DNA of 64,000 nucleotides from Alphaproteobacteria bacterium (GTDB lineage: Bacteria; Pseudomonadota; Alphaproteobacteria; Ferrovibrionales; Ferrovibrionaceae). Positions 52,794 through 60,665 of the stretch are shown here, one piece after another. Within the stretch, counting starts at the first letter, position 1, and each line of letters begins with the position of its first letter. Under the pieces are notes generated by a model. That model did no database searches, was not told where the DNA came from, and worked only from the letters and a program-made list of their open reading frames with translations. Where the stretch lies: positions 78,168-142,167 of the forward strand of contig CANJGB010000005.1 in assembly GCA_947473805.1 (NCBI GenBank). Direction: 5' to 3'. The position numbers and the translations under genes were made by a program.

Positions 52794-54470
52794 CTAGACC
52801 GGCAAATCGGCGGCGCTTTGCACCATGATGATGTCGAGCTTGGCGCTGCGCCCGCGCACCTCGATCTGGTCGGCGGCAAAGGCATCGAGGTCGACCCCGG
52901 CACGGTCGGCCACGGCCCGGCTGACGACCAGCTGGACATTGTAGTCCTTGGTCGCCGCTTCCAGCCGGCTGGCGGTGTTGACCGCGTCGCCGATGGCGGT
53001 GACGGTCACGGCATTGGCATAGCCCATCTCGCCGACAATGGCCGGGCCGCTATGTATGCCGATGCCCATGCGCAGGGGCTCGTCCATGTCATGGGCCAGG
53101 CTGGCATTCATCTCGGCCAGGTTGGCCGCCATCGCCTTGGCGGCAATCAATGCCTCGCGGGCGCCTTGCTCCGCGCCGCTCTCGATGCCGAACAGGGCCA
53201 TGACGCCGTCGCCGATGAACTTGTCGATACGACCGCCCGCCTGTTCCACCGCCATGCCCATGTGGCGGCTGAACTGGTTGATCACGAACACCACGTCGTA
53301 CGGCAGTTTCTTCTCGGAGAACTTCGTGAACGCGCGCAGGTCGGCGAACAGGATGGCAATCTCGCGCTCGCTGCCGTGGACGAAGTCAGGCCGGGCAGCG
53401 GCATCACGCGCACCGGCATTGGCCGGCAGCAGCGGCATCACCGAAATGTCGTCCGTCGGGCGAATCTGGCAGGCCAGGCGCACGCCCGGCGGTGCACCGA
53501 CGCGTTTCAGCACGCGGCGCTCGTTTTCGCCCGGTTGCATCAGCAGACCGGCGCCGCGGGTGATGCGCACGCGGCAGGTGGAGCAGCGGCCGCGGCCGCC
53601 GCACACCGCGGCATGCGGGATGCCGGCAATGCGGCTGGCCTCCAGCACCGTTACGCTGCCGGGCCGCACCGAGACACTTTGCCCGTTCGGATAAGTGATC
53701 GCGATGCGCATCCGCCGCCGTTCGATGATCCACATCACGGCCCGCCCTGCGGCCAGGGCGGCGGCCAGGATCACCATGCCGTTGATGAAGTTTGCGTAGA
53801 GGCGGTAACCCCACGCCGCCATTTCCGGGGTGAGAACGACGGCCTGCCGGTATTGCGCAACCCAGTCCGGATCGTCCAGCAGCCGGACTGCTTCGCGGGC
53901 GCCCGCCGCGAAGCCCAACAGCGCCAGGACCGGCACCAGCACCGCCAGCGCGAACAGCGGCAGGTGTAGCCGGGCGTACCAGGGCCGCAAGTGCAGCCAG
54001 TGGTGCAGGCCGATCACGCCATGCACCCAGACCACCAGCACGGCGAGACTTTGCTGCACCCCGTCCCACGGACTGTCGTACCAGAGCGACAGGACCAGGT
54101 AGGCATACAGGTCGTTGAAATCGTAGCGGGCGTTCAGGCCGCGGGTGCCGATCATGTGCAGGATCAGCAGCGGCAGGATGGCGAGGCCGAATACGCCCTG
54201 CAGGATGTCCGAGCGGGACGTGCGCTTGAGCGTGCGGCGCCGCAACAGGGAAAACAGTGCCAGCCCGGCGTGCAGGACCAGGCTGCCGTACAGCAGGACC
54301 TGGCCGGGGGCACTGCGCCATATGGCCAGGAAGCCGCGTCTGCCTGCCTCCATGGCATCGAGCGAAATCAGCCCCAGCGCATGGTTGCCGTAATGGCCCA
54401 GCACGAAGACGAACAGCACCACGCCGGTGGCGAGGCGCAGGCGCGAGTGCAGGCCGAGGATGCGGGCCAA
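52794..54470 (-). CDS. adenylyl cyclase with cytochrome-b-like membrane domain and 2Fe-2S ferredoxin domain
   Basis: A 558-residue inner-membrane protein. Residues 10-255 form six hydrophobic helices with histidines at 26, 30, 67, 105, 150, 156, 157 and 160, as in the haem b anchor of fumarate reductase or succinate dehydrogenase. Residues 255-350 are a plant-type 2Fe-2S domain with Cys290, 296, 299 and 334. Residues 365-545 are a class III cyclase: metal Asp377 and Asp421, substrate Lys417 and Thr491 (the class IIIb pair, so ATP), Asn498 and Arg502. All needed residues are present. The start is TTG at 54470, behind AAGGAG; the upstream ATG at 54527 would overlap the kinase gene by 29 bp. Similar to the haem-bearing CyaC cyclase of Sinorhizobium; redox control is inferred. 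Confidence 0.88.
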   Translation of the reverse strand: MARILGLHSRLRLATGVVLFVFVLGHYGNHALGLISLDAMEAGRRGFLAIWRSAPGQVLLYGSLVLHAGLALFSLLRRRTLKRTSRSDILQGVFGLAILPLLILHMIGTRGLNARYDFNDLYAYLVLSLWYDSPWDGVQQSLAVLVVWVHGVIGLHHWLHLRPWYARLHLPLFALAVLVPVLALLGFAAGAREAVRLLDDPDWVAQYRQAVVLTPEMAAWGYRLYANFINGMVILAAALAAGRAVMWIIERRRMRIAITYPNGQSVSVRPGSVTVLEASRIAGIPHAAVCGGRGRCSTCRVRITRGAGLLMQPGENERRVLKRVGAPPGVRLACQIRPTDDISVMPLLPANAGARDAAARPDFVHGSEREIAILFADLRAFTKFSEKKLPYDVVFVINQFSRHMGMAVEQAGGRIDKFIGDGVMALFGIESGAEQGAREALIAAKAMAANLAEMNASLAHDMDEPLRMGIGIHSGPAIVGEMGYANAVTVTAIGDAVNTASRLEAATKDYNVQLVVSRAVADRAGVDLDAFAADQIEVRGRSAKLDIIMVQSAADLPV

Positions 54471-54498
54471 GAACGCTCCTTGCCGGGTTGGGCCGGCT

Positions 54499-55491
54499 TT
54501 ATTTGATCCGCGTCGCCACCAGTTCACGCAGCGAGGCGGTGGGCCGGGCGCCGACCTGGGCGATCACCGCCCCGGCGCAGACACTGCCGATCCGGCCACA
54601 GGTGCCAAGGTCGCGTCCCTGGGTCAAACCATACATGAAACCCGACGCGTAGAGGTCGCCGGCGCCTGTCGTATCGACCACCGGGCCAATCCGCGCCGCG
54701 TCGATGACATGCAGCTCGTCGCCCGACGCGACCACCGAACCCTTTTCCGAGCGGGTCAGGGCGGCGATCTGCACCTTCGAGCGGACGCGCTGCAGGGCGG
54801 TGTCGAAATCTGGCGCCTGGTACAGCGCCTTCAGCTCGGCCTCGTTGGCGAAAAGGATGTCGACCTGGTTTTCCACCAGGTCCAGGAATTCCTCGCGCCA
54901 GCGGCCGACGCAGAACGAGTCCGACAGGGTCAGCGCCACCATCTTGCCGGCCTTGTGACAGACATGCATGGCCTGGCGGAAGGCTGCCTTGGCCTGGGGC
55001 GGATCCCATAAATAGCCTTCGAGGTAGGTGATGTCGGCGCGTGCGATCAGGTTGGCGTCGATATCGGCCGGCGTCAGCCCGACACAGGCGCCCAGATAGG
55101 TATTCATGGTGCGCTGGGCGTCGGGCGTCACCGCGATCATCGAACGTGCGGTCGGCGCGCCATCGGTCGATAGCGGTGTGTCGAATTCCACCCCTGCGGC
55201 GCGAATGTCGTGGGTGAAAACCTGCCCCAGCTGGTCATCCCTCACCTTGCCGATGAAGCCCGCCGTGCCGCCCAGCATGGCGACGCCGGCGACCGTGTTG
55301 GCGGCCGAGCCGCCGGAACATTCCAGCCCGGACGGCAGGGCGGCATACAGCGCCTCGGCCCGGTCGGCGTCGATCAGGGTCATGGCCCCCTTGTTCAGCT
55401 CGAACCTGGCCAGAAAATCGTCGTCAACCTGCGCCAGCACGTCGACAATGGCATTGCCGATACCCACTACGTCCAAACGATCAGAAGCCAT
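54499..55491 (-). CDS. PfkB family kinase, adenosine-kinase-like
   Basis: A 330-residue ribokinase-fold enzyme. The substrate site has GGSAANTVAGVAMLGG, and DTTGAGDLYASGF near the C terminus contains the catalytic Asp and the anion hole. The start reads VVGIGNAIVDVLA, common in adenosine kinases of alphaproteobacteria, which phosphorylate adenosine to AMP. The start at 55491 (MASDRLDV) was chosen over 55509 because the domain starts there. It is upstream of the cyclase by 28 bp; the two may form one operon with the MFS gene. Confidence 0.9.
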   Translation of the reverse strand: MASDRLDVVGIGNAIVDVLAQVDDDFLARFELNKGAMTLIDADRAEALYAALPSGLECSGGSAANTVAGVAMLGGTAGFIGKVRDDQLGQVFTHDIRAAGVEFDTPLSTDGAPTARSMIAVTPDAQRTMNTYLGACVGLTPADIDANLIARADITYLEGYLWDPPQAKAAFRQAMHVCHKAGKMVALTLSDSFCVGRWREEFLDLVENQVDILFANEAELKALYQAPDFDTALQRVRSKVQIAALTRSEKGSVVASGDELHVIDAARIGPVVDTTGAGDLYASGFMYGLTQGRDLGTCGRIGSVCAGAVIAQVGARPTASLRELVATRIK

Positions 55492-55611
55492 GCTCGAAAA
55501 ACGCCCCAAATCCGCCGCGAACGGCTGCGAAACTGCGCGGAGTATAGGTACCGGTGCCGCGCGCTCAAGCGAAACCCGGGCGACCGCAAAAGGGATCGGC
55601 CTGCTTCACCC

Positions 55612-56298
55612 ATGATCAACGGTCTTGTCCTCGCCATCCGGCAGGTTGCCGATCCGGCGTTTCGCCGCGTTCTCCTGCTCAGCCTGGGCCTGACGCTGGC
55701 GGTTATGGTCGTATTGGGCTGGGCGGCCAGCTACGCACTCGCCCTGGTGCCACCGACCGGGTTGGCCTGGCTCGACACAATAATCGCCTGGCTGGCTGGC
55801 GCGGGGCTGGTGGTTACCCTGCTGATCCTGTTCCCGCCGGCGGCCAGCGCCGTGATCGGGCTTTTCCTGGATGATATCGCCGACGCGGTCGAGCGCCGCC
55901 ACTATCCTGCTGATCCGCCCGGGCGGCCCCTGTCGCTGCGGGCCGCGCTGTCCTATGGCCTCGGCTTCGCGCTCCTCGTCCTTGCCGTGAACATCGTCGC
56001 CTTACCCCTCTATGTCACAGCCTTTGTCCTAGCTGGCACCGGCGCGCTGATCTACTGGGGAGTGAATGGCTACCTGTTTGGACGGGAATATTTCGAACTG
56101 GTGGCCCTGCGGCAGGTCGATGCAAAAGCCGGCCGCGAGTTACGAAAGGCCAACGGATTCAAACTGTTTCTGGCCGGCCTTGTGATCGCGTTCGGGTTCT
56201 CGGTTCCGGTCGTTAATTTGCTTGTACCGTTGATCGCAACAGCGTGGATGGTTCATATTTTCAAGGCTTTAAAAATGAAAGCTGAGATAGTATCGTAA
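55612..56298 (+). CDS. EI24/CysZ-like membrane protein
   Basis: A 228-residue membrane protein with four to six hydrophobic helices, of the EI24 (CysZ-like) domain. Blocks are DPAFRRVLLLSLGLTLA at the start, FPPAASAVIGLFLDDIADAVE, and GVNGYLFGREYFELVALR, which is diagnostic. E. coli CysZ transports sulfate, while this shorter form in alphaproteobacteria has unknown substrate. The region upstream (about 120 bp to the divergent kinase gene) shows no clear site. It is followed after 76 bp by the bactofilin gene. Confidence 0.87.
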   Translation: MINGLVLAIRQVADPAFRRVLLLSLGLTLAVMVVLGWAASYALALVPPTGLAWLDTIIAWLAGAGLVVTLLILFPPAASAVIGLFLDDIADAVERRHYPADPPGRPLSLRAALSYGLGFALLVLAVNIVALPLYVTAFVLAGTGALIYWGVNGYLFGREYFELVALRQVDAKAGRELRKANGFKLFLAGLVIAFGFSVPVVNLLVPLIATAWMVHIFKALKMKAEIVS

Positions 56299-56374
56299 CT
56301 TGACGTTGTAGCGGTATGGTGCCCGCTCACGAAAAGGGCCCGGGCGAGCCAATGGCCTGAAGGGGGATTTCCTC

Positions 56375-57025
56375 ATGTTTGGTCGCAAGAAGCCGGTTCA
56401 AGAAGATATGAAATTGGGAGACTCCGCGCCTCCCTCACCACCTAAGCCCGCCAGTTTCCAGCCGCGCACGGTGCGTCAGGCCGCCGCCGCGAGCGATGCC
56501 GCTGTCGCCCCTGCTTCCGCTCCCGCCGCCCCGCCGGCACCTGTCGTACAAGTCGCAAAAGAAGGACCAACAATGGCTGATACCGCCCCCACGCCCGCTC
56601 CCTTCCGTCCCGATCTGGTCCGTCGTCCGGCCGCAGCCGAACTGCCCGGCAGCAAGCCTGCCGCAATGCCCACGGGCGCGCCGGCGACCAAGGGCGGTCC
56701 CGATCCGAAGACCCTCATTGTCGGTCGCGAAATCAGCCTGAATGGCCAGATCACAGCCTGCGATCGCCTCGTCGTCGAGGGCAAGGTCGAGGCGTCGCTG
56801 AGCGACAGCCGGTTCGTCGAAATCGCCGAGACCGGCATGTTCAAGGGCAATGCCGAGATCGAAGAGGCCGATATTCGCGGCCGCTTCGAGGGCAAGCTGT
56901 CGGTTGGCGGCCGCCTGCTGATCCGCAGCACCGGCAAGGTTGTCGGCGAAATCCGCTACGGTCAGATCGAGATCGAATTGGGCGGCCAGATTTCCGGCAC
57001 GGTCGAGACCACCGGCCGGATTTGA
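56375..57025 (+). CDS. bactofilin (polymer-forming cytoskeletal protein)
   Basis: A 216-residue filament-forming protein. A disordered Pro/Ala-rich lead of about 105 residues precedes the bactofilin beta-helix: PKTLIVGREISLNGQITACD, RLVVEGKVEASL, GMFKGNAEIEEADIRGRFEGKL and KVVGEIRYGQIEIELGGQISG, with the recurring six-residue pattern. Bactofilins place wall and polar proteins. The lead is longer than the usual tail and might be a membrane or partner linker. Its TGA overlaps the TTG start of the next gene. Confidence 0.92.
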   Translation: MFGRKKPVQEDMKLGDSAPPSPPKPASFQPRTVRQAAAASDAAVAPASAPAAPPAPVVQVAKEGPTMADTAPTPAPFRPDLVRRPAAAELPGSKPAAMPTGAPATKGGPDPKTLIVGREISLNGQITACDRLVVEGKVEASLSDSRFVEIAETGMFKGNAEIEEADIRGRFEGKLSVGGRLLIRSTGKVVGEIRYGQIEIELGGQISGTVETTGRI

Positions 57026-57510
57026 TCGCCACCCTGTTCTGGCGTCCGGCGGCCCTGGCCGTCGGCGCCAGTCTTCTGGCAGCGTGCGGCAATCTGCCTT
57101 TGCCCTTTTCGGGCGGGGATAATGCCTCCGCCGTCACAACGACGGCACCGGCCGACGCGCCGCCGCGGGTCCGGTCCGAACCGGGAGCGGCCCTGGCCGC
57201 CATCCCCGTTCCTCTGCCTCCGCCCAAACGCCTCGCCACGACCGACCTTGTCGGGCAATCAAGCCAGGACATCGGGCGCCTGTTCGGGCAGCCACGCCTG
57301 CTGCGCCGCGAGGCGCCGGCCGAGGTATGGCAGTTCCCCGGCAGCACCTGCACCTTGCTGGTGTTCCTGTATCCCGAGGAGTCCGGACCGGCCTCGTCCG
57401 GGCTCCGCGTCCGCCATGCGGATGCGGTCCCGCTGACGCGCAGCTCCAAGGTGAGCGACGAGGACTGTGTCGAAAGCCTGTTGCGTCTTCGCCCGCCGCC
57501 GGTGAGCTGA
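57022..57510 (+). CDS. lipoprotein, uncharacterised, coupled to bactofilin
   Basis: A 162-residue protein with lipobox SLLAAC (Cys22) and a Ser/Pro-rich linker. The rest has DLVGQSSQDIGRLFGQPRLLRREAPAEVWQFPGSTCTLLVFLY, a pattern seen in alphaproteobacterial lipoproteins with one small domain, and two cysteines (Cys in STCTL and DEDCVES). The start is TTG at 57022, overlapping the bactofilin stop as TTGA. It is probably an outer-membrane partner of the bactofilin, from coupling alone. Function unknown. Confidence 0.75.
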   Translation: MIATLFWRPAALAVGASLLAACGNLPLPFSGGDNASAVTTTAPADAPPRVRSEPGAALAAIPVPLPPPKRLATTDLVGQSSQDIGRLFGQPRLLRREAPAEVWQFPGSTCTLLVFLYPEESGPASSGLRVRHADAVPLTRSSKVSDEDCVESLLRLRPPPVS

Positions 57511-57523
57511 GAGGGCCCGCGGC

Positions 57524-58162
57524 TCAGACCAGCGTGGTCTTGCCCTTGAACTCGCAGATGTCGGCGACCGGGCACACCGGGCAGTCGGGCTTGCGCGCCT
57601 TGCAGCTATAGCGGCCGTGCAGGATCAGCCAGTGGTGCGCGTGCAGGCGATAGGCCGGCGGCACCACTTTCTCCAGCTTCAGTTCCACCGCCAGCGGCGT
57701 GCGCCCGCGCGCCAAGCCGGTGCGGTTACCTACGCGAAAGATGTGCGTGTCGACAGCGATGGTTGGCTGGCCGAACGCAACGTTCAGCACCACGTTCGCA
57801 GTCTTGCGGCCGACGCCGGGCAGTGATTGCAGTGCGTCGCGGTCGCACGGCACGCGGCCATCGTACTGGTCGGCGAGAATCTTCGACAGCTTCAGGACGT
57901 TCTTCGCCTTGTTGTTGAACAGGCCGATCGTCTTGATGTGGTCGCGCACGCGCGCCTCACCCAGCGCCAGGAATTTTTCCGGCGTGTCGGCAATCTTGAA
58001 CAGGTTGCGTGTTGCCTTGTTCACGCCGATGTCGGTCGCCTGGGCCGACAGCACAACCGCGACCAGCAGGGTGAAGGGATTGGTGTATTCCAGTTCCGTC
58101 TGGGGCGCCGGGTTCGCGCGCTTCAGACGCCGGAAGAATTTTTGTACGTCGGCCGGCTGCAT
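57524..58162 (-). CDS. nth: endonuclease III
   Basis: A 212-residue base-excision glycosylase for oxidised pyrimidines. The helix-hairpin-helix is LQSLPGVGRKTANVVLN with the catalytic Lys, and the Asp lies in VDTHIFRVGNRTGL. The iron-sulphur cluster is CKARKPDCPVCPVADIC (C-x6-C-x2-C-x5-C), preserved. Convergent with the lipoprotein gene. Confidence 0.97.
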   Translation of the reverse strand: MQPADVQKFFRRLKRANPAPQTELEYTNPFTLLVAVVLSAQATDIGVNKATRNLFKIADTPEKFLALGEARVRDHIKTIGLFNNKAKNVLKLSKILADQYDGRVPCDRDALQSLPGVGRKTANVVLNVAFGQPTIAVDTHIFRVGNRTGLARGRTPLAVELKLEKVVPPAYRLHAHHWLILHGRYSCKARKPDCPVCPVADICEFKGKTTLV

Positions 58163-58253
58163 GACGCGGGACTTTAGCGAAGCGGTTTTCCCGCCGCCAC
58201 AGCGATTCGCGGGCTGATTTGCCGCAGGCCGCCGCGCCGCCTATGCTGCGCCC

Positions 58254-58745
58254 ATGCTGTCCACTCTTCCGGCCGACGGTTTGTATTTCGACGCCGTGCT
58301 GCGTCCGCGCCGCTCGCTTGGCCGGCGCGGTTTTCATGTCCTGTTCGCGATCGTCGGCACCTTCTCGATCGCTGCCGGCGTCCTGTTCGCCACGCTCGGC
58401 GCGTGGCCGGTCTCCGGGTTCTTCGGCCTCGATGTGCTGGGGCTCTACATCGCCTTTCGCGCCAGCTATCGCGCGGTCGCCCAGGAATCTGAAACCATCC
58501 GCCTGAGCGATGGCGAACTGGTCGTGCGCCGCATCTGTCGCGGCCAGGCCAGGGAGTGGAGTTTCCAGCCCTATTGGCTGCAGGTCGAGACGGTCATCGA
58601 CGACGAACAGGTCGTGGCGCTGCTGTTGCGCAGCCATGGCCGCGAACTGGTGGTGGGCCGTTTCCTGTCGCCGGTCGAGCGGCAGGATTTGGCTACGCGC
58701 CTGCGCGATGCCCTGGTGCGCCAGCGGGCGGCGGCCATCGCATAG
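58254..58745 (+). CDS. DUF2244 domain membrane protein
   Basis: A 163-residue protein with two N-terminal membrane helices (HVLFAIVGTFSIAAGVLFAT and SGFFGLDVLGLYIAFRASY), then a soluble part that reads SDGELVVRRICRGQAREWSFQPYWLQVE, typical of DUF2244. The family is widespread in alphaproteobacteria near nth or cytochrome oxidase genes; function unknown. The start ATG at 58254 has no strong Shine-Dalgarno. It is 61 bp before the transporter gene. Confidence 0.87.
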   Translation: MLSTLPADGLYFDAVLRPRRSLGRRGFHVLFAIVGTFSIAAGVLFATLGAWPVSGFFGLDVLGLYIAFRASYRAVAQESETIRLSDGELVVRRICRGQAREWSFQPYWLQVETVIDDEQVVALLLRSHGRELVVGRFLSPVERQDLATRLRDALVRQRAAAIA

Positions 58746-58806
58746 TCAGAAATCCGGCACAAGAATCGGGAAGTCCGGCGAAACGCCGGGCGACATTATT
58801 CACACC

Positions 58807-59715
58807 ATGACCCAGGACAAGATCAATCCGCGCCTCTCGGCGCATAGCTGGATCCTGCTGATCCTGCTGTCCTTGCTGTGGGGCGGTTCGTTCCTGTTCA
58901 TCAAGATCGCGGTAGCGGAGATTCCGCCGGCGACCGTTGCCGCGCTGCGCGTCTCGCTTGCGGCCCTGGGCCTGCTCATCGTGATGCGGGCGACGGGTAT
59001 TCCCCTGCCGCGCGGGCGCGTGGTCTGGCTCGGCCTGCTGCTGCTCGGCCTCGTCAACAACACGCTGCCCTTTTTCCTGATCAACTGGGGCCAGCAGCAC
59101 ATCGACATTGGCCTCGGCGGCATCCTGAACGGCATGACGCCCCTGTTCACCGTCCTCCTCGTCCCTCTGCTCGGCGGGGACGAACGACTGACGCCGATGC
59201 GGCTTGGCGGCGTGCTCTGCGGCCTGGTCGGGCTGGCCGTGCTGGTGGGGCCCGAGGCCTTCACCGGCCTGGGCGAGCATGTCTGGAGCGAACTGGCCGT
59301 CGTCGGCGGTGCACTGGGCTATGCTTTCGGGGCAATCATCGCCCGTCGCTTCACCGACTTGCCGCCGGTATCGCTGGCCGTGGGGCAACTGGCCGGCGCG
59401 GCCCTGTTCAGTGTGCCACTGGCGCTGGTGCTCGACGCGCCATGGACCCTGCGACCGGGACCGGCCGCCCTGGCCAGCGTCGTGACGCTGGCGCTCGCCT
59501 GTTCGGCCTTGGCCTATATGCTGTTCTTCCGCGTGCTCAAGGACGCCGGCACGACCAATGCCTCGCTGGTCACATTGCTGGTCCCGGTATCGGCGACGGC
59601 GCTCGGCGTACTGTTTCTCGGCGAACGCCCGGGCCTCGAAATGCTGGCCGGCTTCGCCCTGATTGCGTTCGGCGTGTTGCTGGTCGATGGCAGACTAGGT
59701 TTCGGCCGCCGCTAG
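58807..59715 (+). CDS. EamA/DMT family transporter
   Basis: A 302-residue protein of ten helices formed by two EamA repeats. The first has WILLILLSLLWGGSFLFIKI and NNTLPFFLINWGQQHI; the second has LAVVGGALGYAFGAIIARRF and LVTLLVPVSATALGVLFLGE. This group exports metabolites or amino acids; the substrate is unknown. Its stop shares CTAG with dapB, a convergent overlap. Confidence 0.92.
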   Translation: MTQDKINPRLSAHSWILLILLSLLWGGSFLFIKIAVAEIPPATVAALRVSLAALGLLIVMRATGIPLPRGRVVWLGLLLLGLVNNTLPFFLINWGQQHIDIGLGGILNGMTPLFTVLLVPLLGGDERLTPMRLGGVLCGLVGLAVLVGPEAFTGLGEHVWSELAVVGGALGYAFGAIIARRFTDLPPVSLAVGQLAGAALFSVPLALVLDAPWTLRPGPAALASVVTLALACSALAYMLFFRVLKDAGTTNASLVTLLVPVSATALGVLFLGERPGLEMLAGFALIAFGVLLVDGRLGFGRR

Positions 59716-60524
59716 TTCAGCCCCAGCACGTCGGCCATGCCGTACAGGCCGGGTGCTGCCGAGCGCGCCCATAGCGCCGCCCGCACCGCGCCCCGCGCAA
59801 AGATGGTGCGGTCGCTGGCCTTGTGGCTCAGTTCGATGCGCTCGTTCTCGGCGGCAAAGATCACGCTGTGGTCGCCGACCACGTTGCCGCCGCGCAGGCT
59901 AGCGAAGCCGATACTGCCCTTCTGCCGGGCGCCGGTAATGCCATCGCGGCCGCGCTCGCTGTGCTGCGCCAGATCGATGCCGCGGCCGCGCGCTGCCGCC
60001 TCGCCGAACAGGATGGCGGTGCCGCTCGGCGCATCGACCTTCAGGCGGTGATGCATCTCGACGATCTCGATGTCCCAGTCCGGACCCAGCTGGGTCGCCA
60101 CCTGCCGCACCAGCCCGGCCAGCAAATTGACGCCGACGCTCATGTTGTAGGCCTGGACGATGGCGGTGTGGGCGGCGGCCTTGCGCAGGGCGTCGAACTG
60201 CTCGGCCTCCAGCCCCGTGGTGCCGACGATGTAGATCGTCTTGCCCTGCGCGGCGAGGCTGGCGTGATGGGCCGTGACGGACGGGCTGGTGAAGTCGATC
60301 ACCGCGTCGCAGCCGGCGAACAGGGCCAGCGGATCGTCGTGAATCTTGACCTCGATACTGCCGATCCCGGCCATCGCCCCGGCATCCTGGCCCAGGACAG
60401 GCGCGCCCGGGCGCTCGCTGGCGCCGGCCACCATGCAGCCGTCCGTGCCACCGATCTCGCGCACCAGCGCCCGGCCCATTCGCCCGCCGGCGCCGACAAT
60501 CCCGATCCTTACGTCCGTACTCAT
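59712..60524 (-). CDS. dapB: 4-hydroxy-tetrahydrodipicolinate reductase
   Basis: A 270-residue NAD(P)H reductase of lysine and peptidoglycan synthesis. The dinucleotide loop is VGAGGRMGRAL, and EMHHRLKVDAPSGTAILFGE carries the catalytic His, Lys and the substrate-binding block, which is decisive. The ATG at 60524 has GAGGAC before it. Upstream 141 bp to the alpha/beta hydrolase end show no site that I can name. Confidence 0.97.
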   Translation of the reverse strand: MSTDVRIGIVGAGGRMGRALVREIGGTDGCMVAGASERPGAPVLGQDAGAMAGIGSIEVKIHDDPLALFAGCDAVIDFTSPSVTAHHASLAAQGKTIYIVGTTGLEAEQFDALRKAAAHTAIVQAYNMSVGVNLLAGLVRQVATQLGPDWDIEIVEMHHRLKVDAPSGTAILFGEAAARGRGIDLAQHSERGRDGITGARQKGSIGFASLRGGNVVGDHSVIFAAENERIELSHKASDRTIFARGAVRAALWARSAAPGLYGMADVLGLN

Positions 60525-60665
60525 GCCGTCCTCGTGCACCGCAAGGGGCGCAAGTTATGCCGAACCGTCTGGCGGGCCAAGAGCGGTATCAGGCCGCTGT
60601 GACCACGACATCGATCTGCTGCTTTCTCCTGGCAAGGGTGAAGCGGCCAGCATAGCCGGGATTTG

